NCBI GenBank assembly: GCA_021234155.1
Contig: JAJEKV010000034.1
Span: forward strand, 2,230,001 to 2,294,000
Source: Isoetes taiwanensis
Lineage: Eukaryota; Streptophyta; Lycopodiopsida; Isoetales; Isoetaceae
Length of the DNA stretch: 64,000 bases
Direction of reading: 5' to 3'
Below, piece after piece: positions 9,546 to 20,649 of this stretch. The position numbers were made by a program, and so were the translations under genes. Position 1 is the stretch's first letter; every line of letters starts with the position of its first letter. The notes under the pieces were generated by a model. That model was given only the letters and a program-made list of their open reading frames with translations, did no database searches and was not told the origin of the DNA.

Positions 9546-10280
9546 TGCTTGCACATCGTAATGGAATTACCATGGATGTACTTGGGGACAAACACACATG
9601 CACTAAAAAATAGCGTGCACGCACACCATCGCCAAGACATGCAAGCACTGCACTAACAAGCAAAGTAGCTGTAAATTTGACATTAACTGTTAAAGACGAA
9701 TCTTCGGAACTATGAATGAATTACACTCCATCAAGCCCTGTGACCCTAGTCGAGCTCTTCTTGGTTAACACAGCAACATCTTTACCAATACATATGAAGA
9801 GGCGTGAATGAAGAGTCGTGGATGAACATGCATGAATGAAATGGCGTGAATGAAGAGGCGTGAATTTGAATAAGGATAAACATAGCCCTTGAGATTACTT
9901 TTATGGCAAATAGACATCGAGCTTTGGTGAATAGAAACTTTTGAACAGTACAAACCTTTGGAGATTTAGTCGCCATGAGATTTAAGCGCTGAAGATAGTC
10001 GGCGCCTTGTAGATTCTTGACTAGCCAAGAAGAGTAATGCGTGAAAACCGAAAGGATGGATAAGCATTTACATTTAAACATAATTTCCCCCCCGAAATTT
10101 GAATGTAATTTCCCCCTTAATTTTAAAACAAATTCTCCCGCTTAAACTTGTCAAGCGCGCGCCACGTGCCATGGAGTGAATTGTATTAAATGGGTTGTTT
10201 GAAATTCAAATTTCGTGTGCATTTAATAAGGAGGTCCATATTTAATTCCTCACGGTCAATTATGGAAATGGTCCATTTTT
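9546..10280. other. no gene; short ATGAAGAGGCGTGA repeats at 9790-9870
   Basis: Four or five imperfect copies of ATGAAGAGGCGTGA, some in the form ATGAAATGGCGTGA, lie at 9790-9870. The rest of the interval has no supported gene. Runs of C and of A/T around 10080-10140 look like low-complexity sequence. Confidence 0.5.
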
Positions 10281-10516
10281 TTGAAAAGATTCATTTATTT
10301 TAGGCACGACACTTGTTATGCATGCATGAAGGGTCCATACATGGCCCCTTTAAAAGCCGTGGTTCTGCTCTTTGACTACAGTTTTGGAATTTTCTGCATT
10401 CTCCCTGTTGCCTTGGCGCCCTCTGTTGCTCATCACACTGTCGCCTTTGGATCCTCAAGTCATCAATCATCTTCTTGTCGCCTTCCTATCGGCGCCCTCT
10501 CCTGTTGAACGAGCTG

Positions 10517-12590
10517 ATGGCTTCGGATCCCTATAACTTGGCGCCTTCTGCTCCTCATCCTCTTGTCGTCTTCCTCTTGGCGCCTTCTTCTCTTGATTGC
10601 CCTATCGATTTCAAGTCCCTGTACACTTGGCGACTCGTACCAGTTGATGGCATCTCGCCCTACGACAGGAGGCAAAGGTAAGCATGACTATTTGTTTAAT
10701 ATTAATTTGGCAGTATCTCTCAGCGCCTACTTGATTGATACTGCCACATTCTAAACATAACCCTTGGGGATCCTTTGCATGGCCCCTCGTGCAAATTGGG
10801 CTAGTGCCCAATTTGGCCTCACTGGTCTCTCTTAATGCATACCTCCTTGAAGAAATTGCGGGGGCGCCCAGTTTTTCCAAGGGGGGAGCCCGAGTTTCTT
10901 CACTCCAATACATGGCCCATTGAATAAATTGGGCGGGCGCCCTATTTGTCCAGAAGGGGATCCTGATTATGTTCATCTGAATGCATGCCCCTCACAGCAA
11001 ATTGGGCGGGTGCCCAATTCGGCCTCATTGGCCTCTCCCAATGCATACCTCCTTGATGAAATTGGGCGGGCGCCCAATTTTTCCAAAGGGAGCCTGACTT
11101 TCTTCAGCCCAACGCATGGCCCATTGAGCAAATTGGGCGGACGCCCAATTTGGTCTCGAGGGGGAGGGGCTTGATTGCTCTCTTGTCCCTTGAACAAATT
11201 GGGCAGGCGCCCAAGGCGAGGGCTTGATTGCTCTCTTTCTATATGCATGGTCCTTGAAGAAATTAAGCGAGCGCCCTATTTGTCCAGAAGGGGACCCTGT
11301 TTATGTTCATCTTAATGCATGCCCCTCACAGCAAATTGGGCGGGCGCCCGATTTGGCCTCGCTGGTCTCTTCCAATGCATACCGCTTGAAGAAATTGGGC
11401 GGGCGCCTAATTTTTCCAAAGGGAGAGCCTGACTTTCTTCAGCCCAACACATGGCCCATTGAGCAAATTGGGCAATTTGGTCTCGGTGGGGGATTGATTG
11501 CTCTCTTCCTATGTGCATAGTCCCTTGAACAAATTGGGCGGGCGCCCTAGTTGTCCATAAGGGGATCCTGATTGTCAAAGGGGGTGCCACCACGCAATTA
11601 AAGCCTTAACATTAAATAGCTTTCCTCCAAGCACGCCCAATTTGCCTTTGAGGCCACGTTCTAGGGATTTTTGCTGGGCCCTTGTTCTAACACTTCTTAC
11701 TGGTGTGTAGGAATTATGGCACGAACAAAACAGACTGGATGTGTGGGCCTTCACCGATATTTGCAAAAGCCGTAGCCGAAGCAAGGACGGGTGAAGACAA
11801 AGAATTATTTGCTGGCATCAATGTAGTGCCGTATGAGATTTTGAATGTAGTTGACGAATGGACCTGGTGCATCGAGATAGGGAATATCCACCCCGGCTCT
11901 CAGACGAACCACCTAATAGATCTTTTACTTTATTTTGGTGAGAAAGGGATACGGAGAATGCACTCAACGGGAATTCTCATTGACATGGAGGTGTCGCCAG
12001 TTAACAAGGGCGAGTTTCAGTTGGATGTTGAAGACACCGTGGATAGGGCTTTCGTGCGTTATAAGTTTCCACTCAGTAGTTACGAGCCCCAGGTGATGCA
12101 CGCTAGTATAACTGAAAGCCCGAACTCTTGCACTCAGAAAGAATGGGTGCTTGAATCATATGAGAGTGTAGAGCGGTCTAGCATCAAGAGTCGTTCTGAT
12201 ATCTTGGATGGCTTTTACGCAGTGCGTCAGTGGATATTTGAGCACAAGCACAACAGATCTAAGGCCTTCTATACGGAGTATCATGGTAAAACCCAACCCA
12301 AAGTTTACGATACTAAGTGGCTAAGGTCCAGATATGGGATTACAAAGAAGGGTGACACAGAAAAAGCTCCCATGGAAACGCCAACGGTTTCAAAGAAGGC
12401 GAGGACACCTGTCAAGACTAATCCCACTCAAGCTACCCCTAAGCTTCTCTTGGGTGAATGTCGAGGATACCAAGGACGTGCGAACTCAGTGCAGAAGAGG
12501 GAGAGTCGTCTGAAGAGGGAGCCGGTAAGCGTAAAGGACAACTGTAGCTGGTTCGTCCTCCAAGAGACACAAATGGGCCAATACACCTAA
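10517..12590 (+). CDS. tentative two-exon gene of unknown function
   Basis: Exon 1 (10517-10677) starts at an ATG followed by ASDPYNLAPSAPHP and ends AAAG|GTAAGC. Exon 2 begins after GGTGTGTAG at 11711. The split codon AG+G joins the frames exactly (PYDRRQ, R, NYGTNKTDW) and gives an open frame of about 346 codons to the stop at 12588-12590. The central part (FAKAVAEARTGEDKELFAG, DEWTWCIEIGNIHPGS, DTKWLRSRYGITKKG) is rich in charged and aromatic residues and looks genuinely coding; the last 60 codons are Lys/Arg/Thr-rich and may lie beyond another splice site. I do not recognise the family. The 1.03-kb intron is filled by the palindrome array. Later coding-like segments to 15851 may belong to the same gene. 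It could be a repeat-borne gene rather than a host gene. Confidence 0.4.
10785..11660. repeat. palindrome array with ~68-bp units and a higher-order repeat
   Basis: Twelve copies of a near-palindrome (arms AAATTGGGCG and CGCCCAATTT around a 2-bp GG) occur at about 10792, 10852, 10924, 10997, 11057, 11128, 11194, 11258, 11331, 11391, 11463 and 11529, spaced 60-73 bp. The linkers are of several kinds that recur in order: 'TGTCCAGAAGGGGATCCTG', 'AATGCATGCCCCTCACAGC', 'AATGCATACCTCCTTGA', 'GCATGGCCCATTGAG'. This makes a higher-order unit of about 335 bp (10947 to 11281), with a shorter one of about 268 bp to 11549. One copy (11463) has lost its centre. Frames are open on both strands because stops are rare, so no protein is called. 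Confidence 0.85.
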
Positions 12591-12992
12591 GAGCTCGCAT
12601 GGTTCGGAGAGGGAGACATTGTCTGCATCTGAATCTGGAACCAGCCTGGCAGATTGTAAAAGTCACGCCATCTGCGGGCGACGTCACAAAAGAGAGCAGA
12701 CATGAGTTGTCTCAGAGTGCCATTGTCAACATCAAGCACAGAGAGAGAATTTACCCTCTGGGGGTGGGCTTTGAGATTGATATCGATGTGTTCAAGATGC
12801 ACAAAGCTCCGGCAAATATGACATGTAGGGTCATCAGTCCAGAGCACTTGGACACTCTATATGAATCATTTATCAGCCATCAGATGCACCCTCTGTGCTG
12901 ATGTCGTGGCATTCGACCCAGAAACTGGACATGCAATAAAGTGGAAGAAGGCCACAGACTTGGAAAATGCCCGAGGGGTGCACACAATGTGA
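12591..12992 (+). pseudogene. coding-like continuation with frameshifts
   Basis: A frame over 12599-12901 contains REKIYP-like and FEIDIDVFKMHKAPANM, then SPEHLDTLYESF. One frame over, near 12880-12992, the reading continues with ADVVAFDPETGHAIKWKKA to a TGA at 12990. The two together resemble one decayed protein segment with an indel near 12885. I do not recognise it. It lies 3' of the tentative gene at 10517-12590 on the same strand and probably formed part of it. Confidence 0.35.
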
Positions 12993-13406
12993 AGTCTATA
13001 TGGCATGTGCGTGCATAGGGTCAAGAGAAATTATGCCTTATACGGGATTTTCCTACAAAAATATCCCTTATATTTCATATACCCCTACCATATTTCCTTA
13101 CAAATATATATGGAATTAAACAAAAACAAATCCCCTCCCATACTTATAGTTTTGGCCCAAAAAAAACCCCCTACCGTACACGCACATGTTTTGTACGGTT
13201 TTTTCTGTGTGCACCCCCCGGGGGAAAATGCAAACTTCTAGATTGTGAATGGCAACCATACCACGATAGTTGCTCAACTACTAGTTACCCAAGCTTTGGC
13301 ATGACCGCCTGAAAAAAAGCACTTGGCAGAACTTATATTCTTTTTCTATGCCGAAAGGAAATGTCGGGTGCTAGCATGAAATCTCACAGCCACTGAGTAT
13401 GTTTGG
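12993..13406. other. no gene recognised
   Basis: Low-complexity A/C-rich sequence (for example runs of A and C at 13150-13220). An open frame at 13005-13241 has no motif and is not taken as a gene. Confidence 0.4.
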
Positions 13407-14470
13407 GTGAGCCAGGAGAATAATGACACTACAAAGAAGACTATACATGAAGAAGTTTTATTTGAAGAAATTCAGCAGCTTCAAAATCAGTGGGCATTCT
13501 ACGGGAAGCCGAAGAAGGGCAAACACGGCCAGTCCCTTGGTGGAGCTTATTTTGTAAGTATACTTCAACCTTTGTTGTTGATGCTCAAGCCTGCCCTTTT
13601 AAGGGAAATTGTGCGGGCGCCCAATTTGGCACCCGTTGAGGAAAATTGGGCGGGCGCCCAATTTGGCACTTCTGGATGGGCCTTATCTAATGCTCTGTGT
13701 GTCTTTTAAGATTGGGTGGCTGTGGCGCTCCAAACACTGAAGAAAGCAACTATGCGTGACTACGACTACTTTGTATATCTGGACGATGAAACGTGATCCA
13801 TGTGCACTGAGGTTGCGCAGTTGTTTTATGAAGATCATGTGAAGGATGAAAAGGGAGAAGAAATTGAAGTGAAAGATAGGCTAAGGCTTTTTACCAACAA
13901 CTCTTGTCGCCCATTGAAGTCCATGCATCCTCTAGAGTTGCTAAGGCTGATGAAGGAGATCAAGGATGGCACCACTTTCCTCAAAGGCAGCAAAGATTAT
14001 ACAGGTAGACATACCATGAAGGTGACGGCCCTTGAGCTCAAAAAAATTAGAACAATGGAGCGGGCGCTTCTCAAACACCTAAAGGAAGTGAAAAAACTAC
14101 CATTTCAAGACATGGCTGCCTTGACGCAAGCTCATCCCATATTCACAGAGAACTTAATGCTTATGTTCGCCAGCAGTATCAGTGGATGGGCTAAAGGACG
14201 CAAAGAGATGGAGAAGGAAAGCTTTTCCGAGTCCCTCTTCGCCAAAATAGACGAATATCTTCTTGGGCCTGTTGAGGAGGGAGGCAAATCGTTTAAGTGT
14301 TTTCACGTGAGTCCGTTAGGTTTGTGCCTAGACGTAGTCAACACGTCGGCCCGCTTCATCGGCCGTGGCTTCAGATATACAAAGAAATGGGCAATGGAAG
14401 ACTATAAAAAATTCCTTGACTAGATTAGCACAATGACAGACCAGCAACTTTACTGGATTGCCATATTCAT
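13407..14470 (+). pseudogene. coding-like exons of the unknown gene, broken by stops
   Basis: A first segment (13407-13553) reads EEVLFEEIQQLQNQWAFYG up to a strong donor, TTTT|GTAAGT. The interval to the acceptor TCTTTTAAG at 13710 contains two more palindromes (about 13600 and 13643). A second segment reads DWVAVALQTLKKATMRDYDY, meets a TGA at 13797, and continues in the same frame for 207 codons to 14423 (FYEDHVKDEKGEEIEVKD, LELLRLMKEIKDGTTFLKG, FIGRGFRYTKKWAMEDYKKF). Joining the two exons at these sites is off by one base, so either the splice site differs or the gene is decayed. It is lysine-rich, probably helical, with no recognised domain. Confidence 0.4.
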
Positions 14471-15851
14471 TCGCCGGACCGTCTTAATGAGTGCCTATCC
14501 GTCATGAAGACAATAGACGGCGGTAGCCGTGTTTGGGTTGGCGCCTACCAGGACCCCCCGGCCAAAAGTGCTTCTACCTCTCGAGTGCGGGAGCTGCAAA
14601 GTCTTATGTTGCTCATGTATGTTGCAAGAGACCTAGCGGCTCCGCCAACACTGGATGAACTAAATATTTGCTTCACCAGTTCGGACCATCCTAAGCAATT
14701 GTGACGTTCTATGTAAGTATATAGTATACTATACGTAACCTGACACGTCACCAAGGTATTAGGACCATTGGGGACTAACCTAAAAGGGGTTATTGTAATT
14801 AACTAACCTAAGCAGACCAAGTAATGATATTGATTAGTCAAATAGGCTAATTAGAGTGCGCCACTTGGCCTAACTCAATTGGCCAGGGGCTGTTTGCCAT
14901 TTTTGGGTGGCAAATGGAGCTCCCAGCCCAATTCTGCCCCAAATTCGAGTTTGGGAAGAGCTGAGGGAGGAAGGAGCTGTTGCAACCTAATACCTGACCA
15001 GTTCTATGGATGTTCTTCGAGACAATGGGTCCAGCCAAGACACAGGTCAGTCTTTAGGTAGTTGTATGCTAATTGAGTAGATGGATGATTAGATTCTATT
15101 CTATGATCTACTTATGATGATGATGGATGTCTGTATCTAATTCTATTTTCTCTTTTTGTCCCCCCTGTGTTGTATGGGATTAAGGGGGGTAGAGGCTTAA
15201 AAGCTACCTAGATTTAGTGATGCTCCTAGCTAGAACCTCTTAAAACCTAGTAAATGTGGCATGTGCACAAGAACCCACGAGTATGATGACGAGGGTGGTA
15301 GCGCGGCTACAAGACTCCTACAGTGTGCTAGGCTTATAACCGGTCACATAGAGGGCCGGGTATGGGTCTGACACTCCCTGGGTCGCAGGGGACGTGCCTT
15401 CAGGGATGCCCTGGGGTTCGAACCTCTACCAAAATAACTCAATGTCCTAATAAGACTACTTTAACCAATGTACCCAGTAAGCTAATGTGATTATTTTTGG
15501 GTTGCCCCTAAGGGGGCAAATCGTCGTCCATGTGGGTTTGTGGGATATTCCAGGTATATGCCAGTATATGCCCGGAATATGCCATTAACTGCTCCAAATC
15601 CATCATTGCCTGTAAACTGGCAGTCAATTATGTCGTTGGTCAGCCACTATGGAAAAGGGCTAACCGATACTTCTTGCTAAAGGAGGCTATGGCGAATTGA
15701 TGCACGATTTCGTGATTGTCCTATATTTTATTTTGAGGCAGGAAAATGCGTACTAGCCAGCCGCATGTCTGATTTTGAGGAGATTTCAGCATATGTTTTT
15801 CTGTGCTTGGGATTGATAAGTTCGGCCTGTAGAAGTGTGATCAGTGGTCTG
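14471..15851 (+). pseudogene. further coding-like pieces, unrecognised
   Basis: A 66-codon frame (14504-14704; GGSRVWVGAYQDPPAKSAS) and a later stretch (about 15590-15851; ARFRDCPIFYFEAGKCVLAS, then FEEISAYVFLCLGL) look coding. The latter ends at a clear donor (GGTCTG|GTAAGC at 15852). It contains one stop near 15680. Between them (14705-15580) nothing is recognised except a GGTTCGAACC pol III B-box-like word at about 15415 without a tRNA fold. These pieces probably are later exons of the unknown plus-strand gene or of a repeat carrying it. Confidence 0.25.
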
Positions 15852-15924
15852 GTAAGCTCCTATTGTTAAAAATTATTTTTCGATTTCTTGAAATCGCTTA
15901 TCATTAGTTTAGGGTTAGGTTTAA

Positions 15925-17730
15925 CACTAGAGTTGTCCCATGATGGACCAAAAATGGTCCATTTGCAGTGTTCACTTTAAATTTCGTATGAAATCAACAA
16001 CACAAAATATATTTGAACCCTTCCTAGGAGTTCATATATGGCAATCATGCTCTAGTAGAAAAATATCTAAAAATATATGCACCTCCATTCTTGTAAGTTA
16101 TGGTCTAGCAAACTCAGGGTGGTCAAGTACCAAAAGGTTCATGTTTAAATAAAGTCAAACTGTTTCAACAATTTTTCTAATTTTTTTATTACACCATAAC
16201 ACTGTTCTACATGAGATAGAGAAAAAGACACAAAAAACCTCGTGTCAATCTGAAGTCTGTGAAGAAAGATGGAGCTATTCAAACATGACAGGGTCAAAAC
16301 TGCTTTCTGCCTCCTTAGAACCAATTATGGTTCCCAGGCAGTTGTAGTTTAAATACAACAACTTTTATAAGATAATGCATTTTGAGCTAATATTTGATAT
16401 ATAAGCAATTGACAAGTTCCTCCATCCCATAAAAATATTGGCTGGCCTTGAATTTGATAATTTGAGCTTTCATTTTTTCTCTCAATTTTAGGGAACTTGT
16501 AATAATGATTAATATTTCTGTATATAGAGCAAAAATTACTCCATGATGTCCTCCAAAAAATCATAATATGAAACCAATGCAAAAACAAGCTCATTAAAAA
16601 CGCAAAAGACATGGTCACAAGAAATCAAGAAAGGTTTCTGTACCTGAGCCCATTACTGGTTCATAGGTCCATTTAAAATTGATAACTTCCTTATGTTAAT
16701 CGATCTCAAGTTGAATTTTGGGATATGAATAACTTCTTATTTACTTGAGTAATTGAAAATATTTGCTGATCATAACCTTGAGATTTGGACTTATCTTTAC
16801 AGCATTAACTTCAAATATGTCTTTTATGTCTATTCTAGATTTATGCCTCGAGATGTAACTTTGAAAAGTCACATTCTCAAAATATCCCATGTTATAAAAT
16901 CAATGCAAAAAAGTTCAAAGGAAAATATGGAAGTTTATGACCATAAAAAGTCAAGTTAGACTGCTATGTGCAGTTCCATTGCAGACCATTATTGGTCCAC
17001 AGGACTGGAAGTTTTAAAATTAATAGAGGCAACATCTTAATCAATTTTGATCCCAACTTTGGAATAGAGATTATGCGTACAGTTCTCTATAGGATAAAAT
17101 TGGTTGGTTAGATGAGCTTGCATAATTTGAGGGCAATATTTAAGCACAAACAACTGTGAATTTATGGGGTACTTATTCACCAATTGAATCTTTATAGACT
17201 TCCACTCACACTTTTTAAAAATTATAGTATTAAATGTAAGAAACCATGGTATTATTATAGGAAGGAAGGAAGGAAGTTTATTTTAACGTCAAATGGATAG
17301 GGCTAGAGAGAGATGTATGTTGTATACAATTGGTCTAGTTATGGATCATAAATGGTCTAAACTTAATTATATTCGTATCTTCCAAATAATATGTTATTTC
17401 AATATGAAAATTGAGAGTTATATTGCAAAGGAAGGCCCGCATTCATGAAAAATGTAGTGTACTTGAAAGATGACTTACATGTAACATTATCCTACTAAAA
17501 CTCCAATGCTTTGTAGCAGCAATAGATATACCAGTTTTATACTAATAAGAAATAACTATGTTTCTCCGTATTTTTTTTTTGCAAGAAGGCCACACAACCT
17601 ATATAGTGGATCTATATATATGTCCCTTGTCATATTTTGAGCCATTTGGAAGGCTTATTTGGAGAAATGTAGCATGTTCTCTACAAAGATGAGAAAGATG
17701 CATCAAAGATCATATGGTCTAATTATTGAT
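15925..17730. mobile_element. second, inverted copy of the TTAA/~335-bp-module element (partial)
   Basis: It begins CACTAGAGTTGTCCC preceded by TTAA (15921-15924) and matches the right end of the element at 3713-6366 in reverse orientation. Landmarks pair in order: 'cctgagcccattactggttcat' near 16645 with the 5605 region, 'caaaaacaagctcatt' near 16575 with 5680, and 'gatgacttacatgtaacattat' near 17470 with 4810. Modules recur at about 15944, 16322, 16650, 16985 and 17330. Similarity can be followed to about 17730, where the hAT gene begins. The opposite terminal repeat was not found, so the copy is truncated or its end is diverged. Confidence 0.6.
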
Positions 17731-18709
17731 TATTTCTGTTTGTTCTGTTATATTTTGTGGCAGTTGATGACGCTCTCTTCTACATGTTGAAGCCCATATA
17801 GCCAATGCTCTTTCATATAGAAAATTTGCAACTGTATAGCTCGACGCATACGCTCTTAGACAAATATCTAAGTTCTTGTGAAGCCTATTACGCACTTTGT
17901 TCTTCAAGTATCCCATAATATTAAAGATTCTTTCATCTTCAACGGATCCAAGAATCATGGTTTGACACAAGATAGCAAGTTTGAAATATTCCGGCATTTG
18001 ATCTTGGCATTGAGTCCACATGGTATATCCAAAGCATTCTGATTGCTGCAATAAAGCATCTCCACTAATTGCCCCATGCGCTGTTTCAGATCCAAATGTT
18101 ACAGATTTTGCAAAATATGTTCTCAAAATATGCAACGTTCTTTCTGTCAATCCAAAATTGTGGATAGACAATGGCCATAGCATCCAACAATTCATCTCTT
18201 GGAAACCGCTCTCGAATTTCCGCTGCCAAGGTAGATGCAATCTTTGCAAGGTTGCTTTTTACATTAGAGACCATTTCAGCAAAGCCATCTTTTGTAATAG
18301 GAGATTGTCGCACAAGTCGTCCTCGAATTCTCGAATAAACAAAAGCTTCCGAAGCTAGGCTTTTCATTCATCTCAGCAGTGTTTCTACAATGGTATAGTG
18401 GGTAGCTGCACATCGCAGGCTACCCAAAAAATGAAAAACATAGGGAATATCCAGTTATAACAAATGGACCCCAAATAAAATTGTGTGCTACAGATGTTGG
18501 CGAGTGTACCTGCCGAGAGCTTATCGTCGGGATTAAAAAACCCCGCCCTTTTGGGTTTTCGAGGAAAAACCCTAGCGATAAAATCTTGACAAGGGGCTTG
18601 GACAATGCAAGGCTGCTAAACGTTCCTACAAAAAAACCCACGCTCCACAGAGAATACCGAAGTCGCGCAGCACCCCTGGACCTGCACATCACCAACAATA
18701 GAGAAAAAA

Positions 18710-18822
18710 CCTCGAAAAGCGAGGGGCTAGTCACGCATGCCACGCGACAAAAAACAACATCTACACCTCGAAAGAGCGAGAGGCTGGTCACGCGTGCCAT
18801 GCGACAAAAAAATAACATTTAC
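18710..18822. repeat. 56-bp tandem duplication
   Basis: CCTCGAAAAGCGAGGGGCTAG at 18710 and CCTCGAAAGAGCGAGAGGCTGG at 18766 start two consecutive copies, each followed by TCACGCRTGCCAYGCGACAAAAAA. They differ at several positions. This lies inside the insertion in the hAT intron. Confidence 0.75.
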
Positions 18823-18865
18823 AATAATATATACATTAAGGGAGGGTGGGTGGGAGTCAAGGGAA

Positions 18866-19402
18866 CTACTGAGAGAGGAGAAAACGCTGATGAGAAGTCG
18901 ATGAAGAACCTGCAAGAAATAGCGATCCCCAAACGAACTAGAGCCCCAGAAAATGCATGCAACGCATGCATCCATGGGAGAATGCATGCTCGCCTCTTCG
19001 AAAATACCGATTCGATGGCTCGGATCGATGGCATTCTCGAATAGGGCTCGCATGAAAACAGACAAAAGCTCCCGACAAAAGGAGGACTTCCTTATCAAAA
19101 CAGGATCAAGGTTGAAGGATGGCCAAAAAAGAGACAAGATCGGGGAAGAACATATCACAACATGGAAAGAGACGCCAAATTGGAAAACCAAGAAGCCCCT
19201 CCCCTACCTGGTCTCAAAGAAAGAGAGTCAAGGGAACTGCTGAGAGAGGAGAAAATGCCGATGAGAACTTGAGAAGTCGATCAAGAAATAGCCAAACGAA
19301 CTAGAGCCCCAGAAAATGCATGCAACGCATGTATGCATGGGTGAATGCATGTTCGCCTCTTCGAGAATACCGATCCGATGGCTCGGATCGATGGCATTCT
19401 TC
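18866..19402. repeat. ~180-bp direct repeat, two copies
   Basis: Bases 18866-19043 and about 19222-19402 share the order 'actgagagaggagaaaa', 'aacgaactagagccccag', 'aaaatgcatgcaacgcat' and 'ggctcggatcgatggcat'. The second copy has small deletions. Both are in the same orientation, about 350 bp apart, in the segment that splits the hAT gene. Long terminal repeats of a very small element and a local duplication are both possible. Confidence 0.7.
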
Positions 19403-20649
19403 TCTTGCTTACATACATCTAGACAACACAAGCAATACAAAATTTTATTAGTAAATGAATGCAAAGGAAACTATCTTTATCTCAAGGCTCTTACCTGAAC
19501 TAGATGAGAATGCACCTTCATGCACAGTTTTCCCTTTGAATCGTAGTCTAAAAAATTGGAAGATTTTTCGCCTTCAATATGTACCAAGTTGTGCCATGCC
19601 ATGAATTTTTCTTTGTGGTATGGCAAATCTGATAAAGTGGGATACAAGCCATCTAGGGCAAGGCATACCCTTTTTCTAGCATGAACATACTCAGGAATAT
19701 ACATAGTGCGCTTTTGTGCCAACAATATTAGCATGTTCATTTCCCTTAACATGGGCAGCAAACCTAAAAAATAGTAGACATCCATGCAATCATTAGATTA
19801 GATACAATAGAATTCTTTCCAAACTTATGCATGCATAATAAAACAAAATACATGTTAAAGTGAGCAAGGTCTCTATGTCTGTAAGCCTAGTAAGCAATTC
19901 TTGTGCTTTGTCTCTTTCAGCAACCTCTTTCCCTATTGTAGAGAGTTTATCCATTAAGCCGACCAAAGATGGATCCTCTTGAAATAAGCGTGCTGCTGGT
20001 TTGTAGAGAGAAATCCATCGTGTGTTTACATTCTTCAACAACTTAGACCCTTTTGTCATGCCAGCTGCATACTTTTTAAATTTATGAATCCTATGCATAT
20101 TATGACATGAAATAAGAAATATTTCAGCACTTAATTAAAAGTTAGAGATGAGTCCATGCCTTTTAGAGCTATGACAAAAGAAGTTGTAGGAATCGCTCAC
20201 CAAGTCTTCAATCTTCCTGACATACACTTTTATTTTTCCATGAACATGCAGTACACCTCATCCTTGTTGCATATTTTGGCATTCCAAATTCATCACTTTC
20301 CTTTACGGGCTCTATGAACGGAAACTCTACCTGCCCATTCAGGTTGAAACTCTCTACCTTGTGTCCAATCACTAGATTTCCTTTTCCGCTTCTTATTTTC
20401 TACTTTCTCTCCATCAATACATGGAGGCTGATCATAAGGAATGGTAAATGTACTTGACTGTACAGTAAATTCAGCCTCTATTGCGACCTCAACATCACTT
20501 TTGCGAGTACTCGAAGGTTGAATATCATTCGGGTGAGTGCTAGCATGCTCGACATTTGGTACTTGAGTGTTGTGGCTGTTGTTACTAGAAGGCATATCTT
20601 TATTTTCTCTATCAAAGAACGACAAGATTCCTTGCCTTGACATGTTCAA

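Larger units (their letters stand above)
17719..20649 (-). pseudogene. hAT-type transposase gene, multi-exon and broken
   Basis: Minus-strand pieces line up as one hAT transposase of the plant/animal zinc-finger-862-like kind. The N-terminus starts at 20649 (MNMSRQGILSFFDREN) with a basic KNKKRKRK-like stretch. A frameshift near 20315 leads to a Cys-containing segment. Then come KLLKNVNTRWISLYKPAARL (20098-19793) and a clean exon 19763-19495 (LLPMLREMNMLILLAQKR ... FLDYDSKGKLCMKV) with acceptor TTTTTTAG and donor CAG|GTAAGA. The C-terminal part (18367-17719) holds the dimerisation-like region ILGSVEDERIFNIMGYLKNK, with a frameshift near 18140. A repeat-rich segment (18400-19490) occupies the last intron. 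The gene cannot give an intact protein. No hAT terminal repeats or 8-bp duplication were found. Confidence 0.6.

Noticed and set aside
10920-11520. Long open frames on both strands across the palindrome array (repeats such as KLGGRPICPEGD)
   Set aside because: They are open on both strands because the GC-rich repeat lacks stops. The apparent protein repeats follow the DNA period and have no start or splice context.
10785-11660. CRISPR-like array
   Set aside because: Units are palindromic with recurring, related linkers of unequal length in plant nuclear DNA; no unique spacers.
15290-15430. Possible tRNA or SINE at GGTTCGAACC
   Set aside because: No A box at a suitable distance and no cloverleaf; kept only as a note.
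15925-20649. The module element as the 3' end of an autonomous hAT element that includes the transposase gene
   Set aside because: hAT needs an 8-bp duplication, but the copy at 3713-6366 allows at most TTAA, and no matching terminal repeat was seen beyond 20.65 kb.
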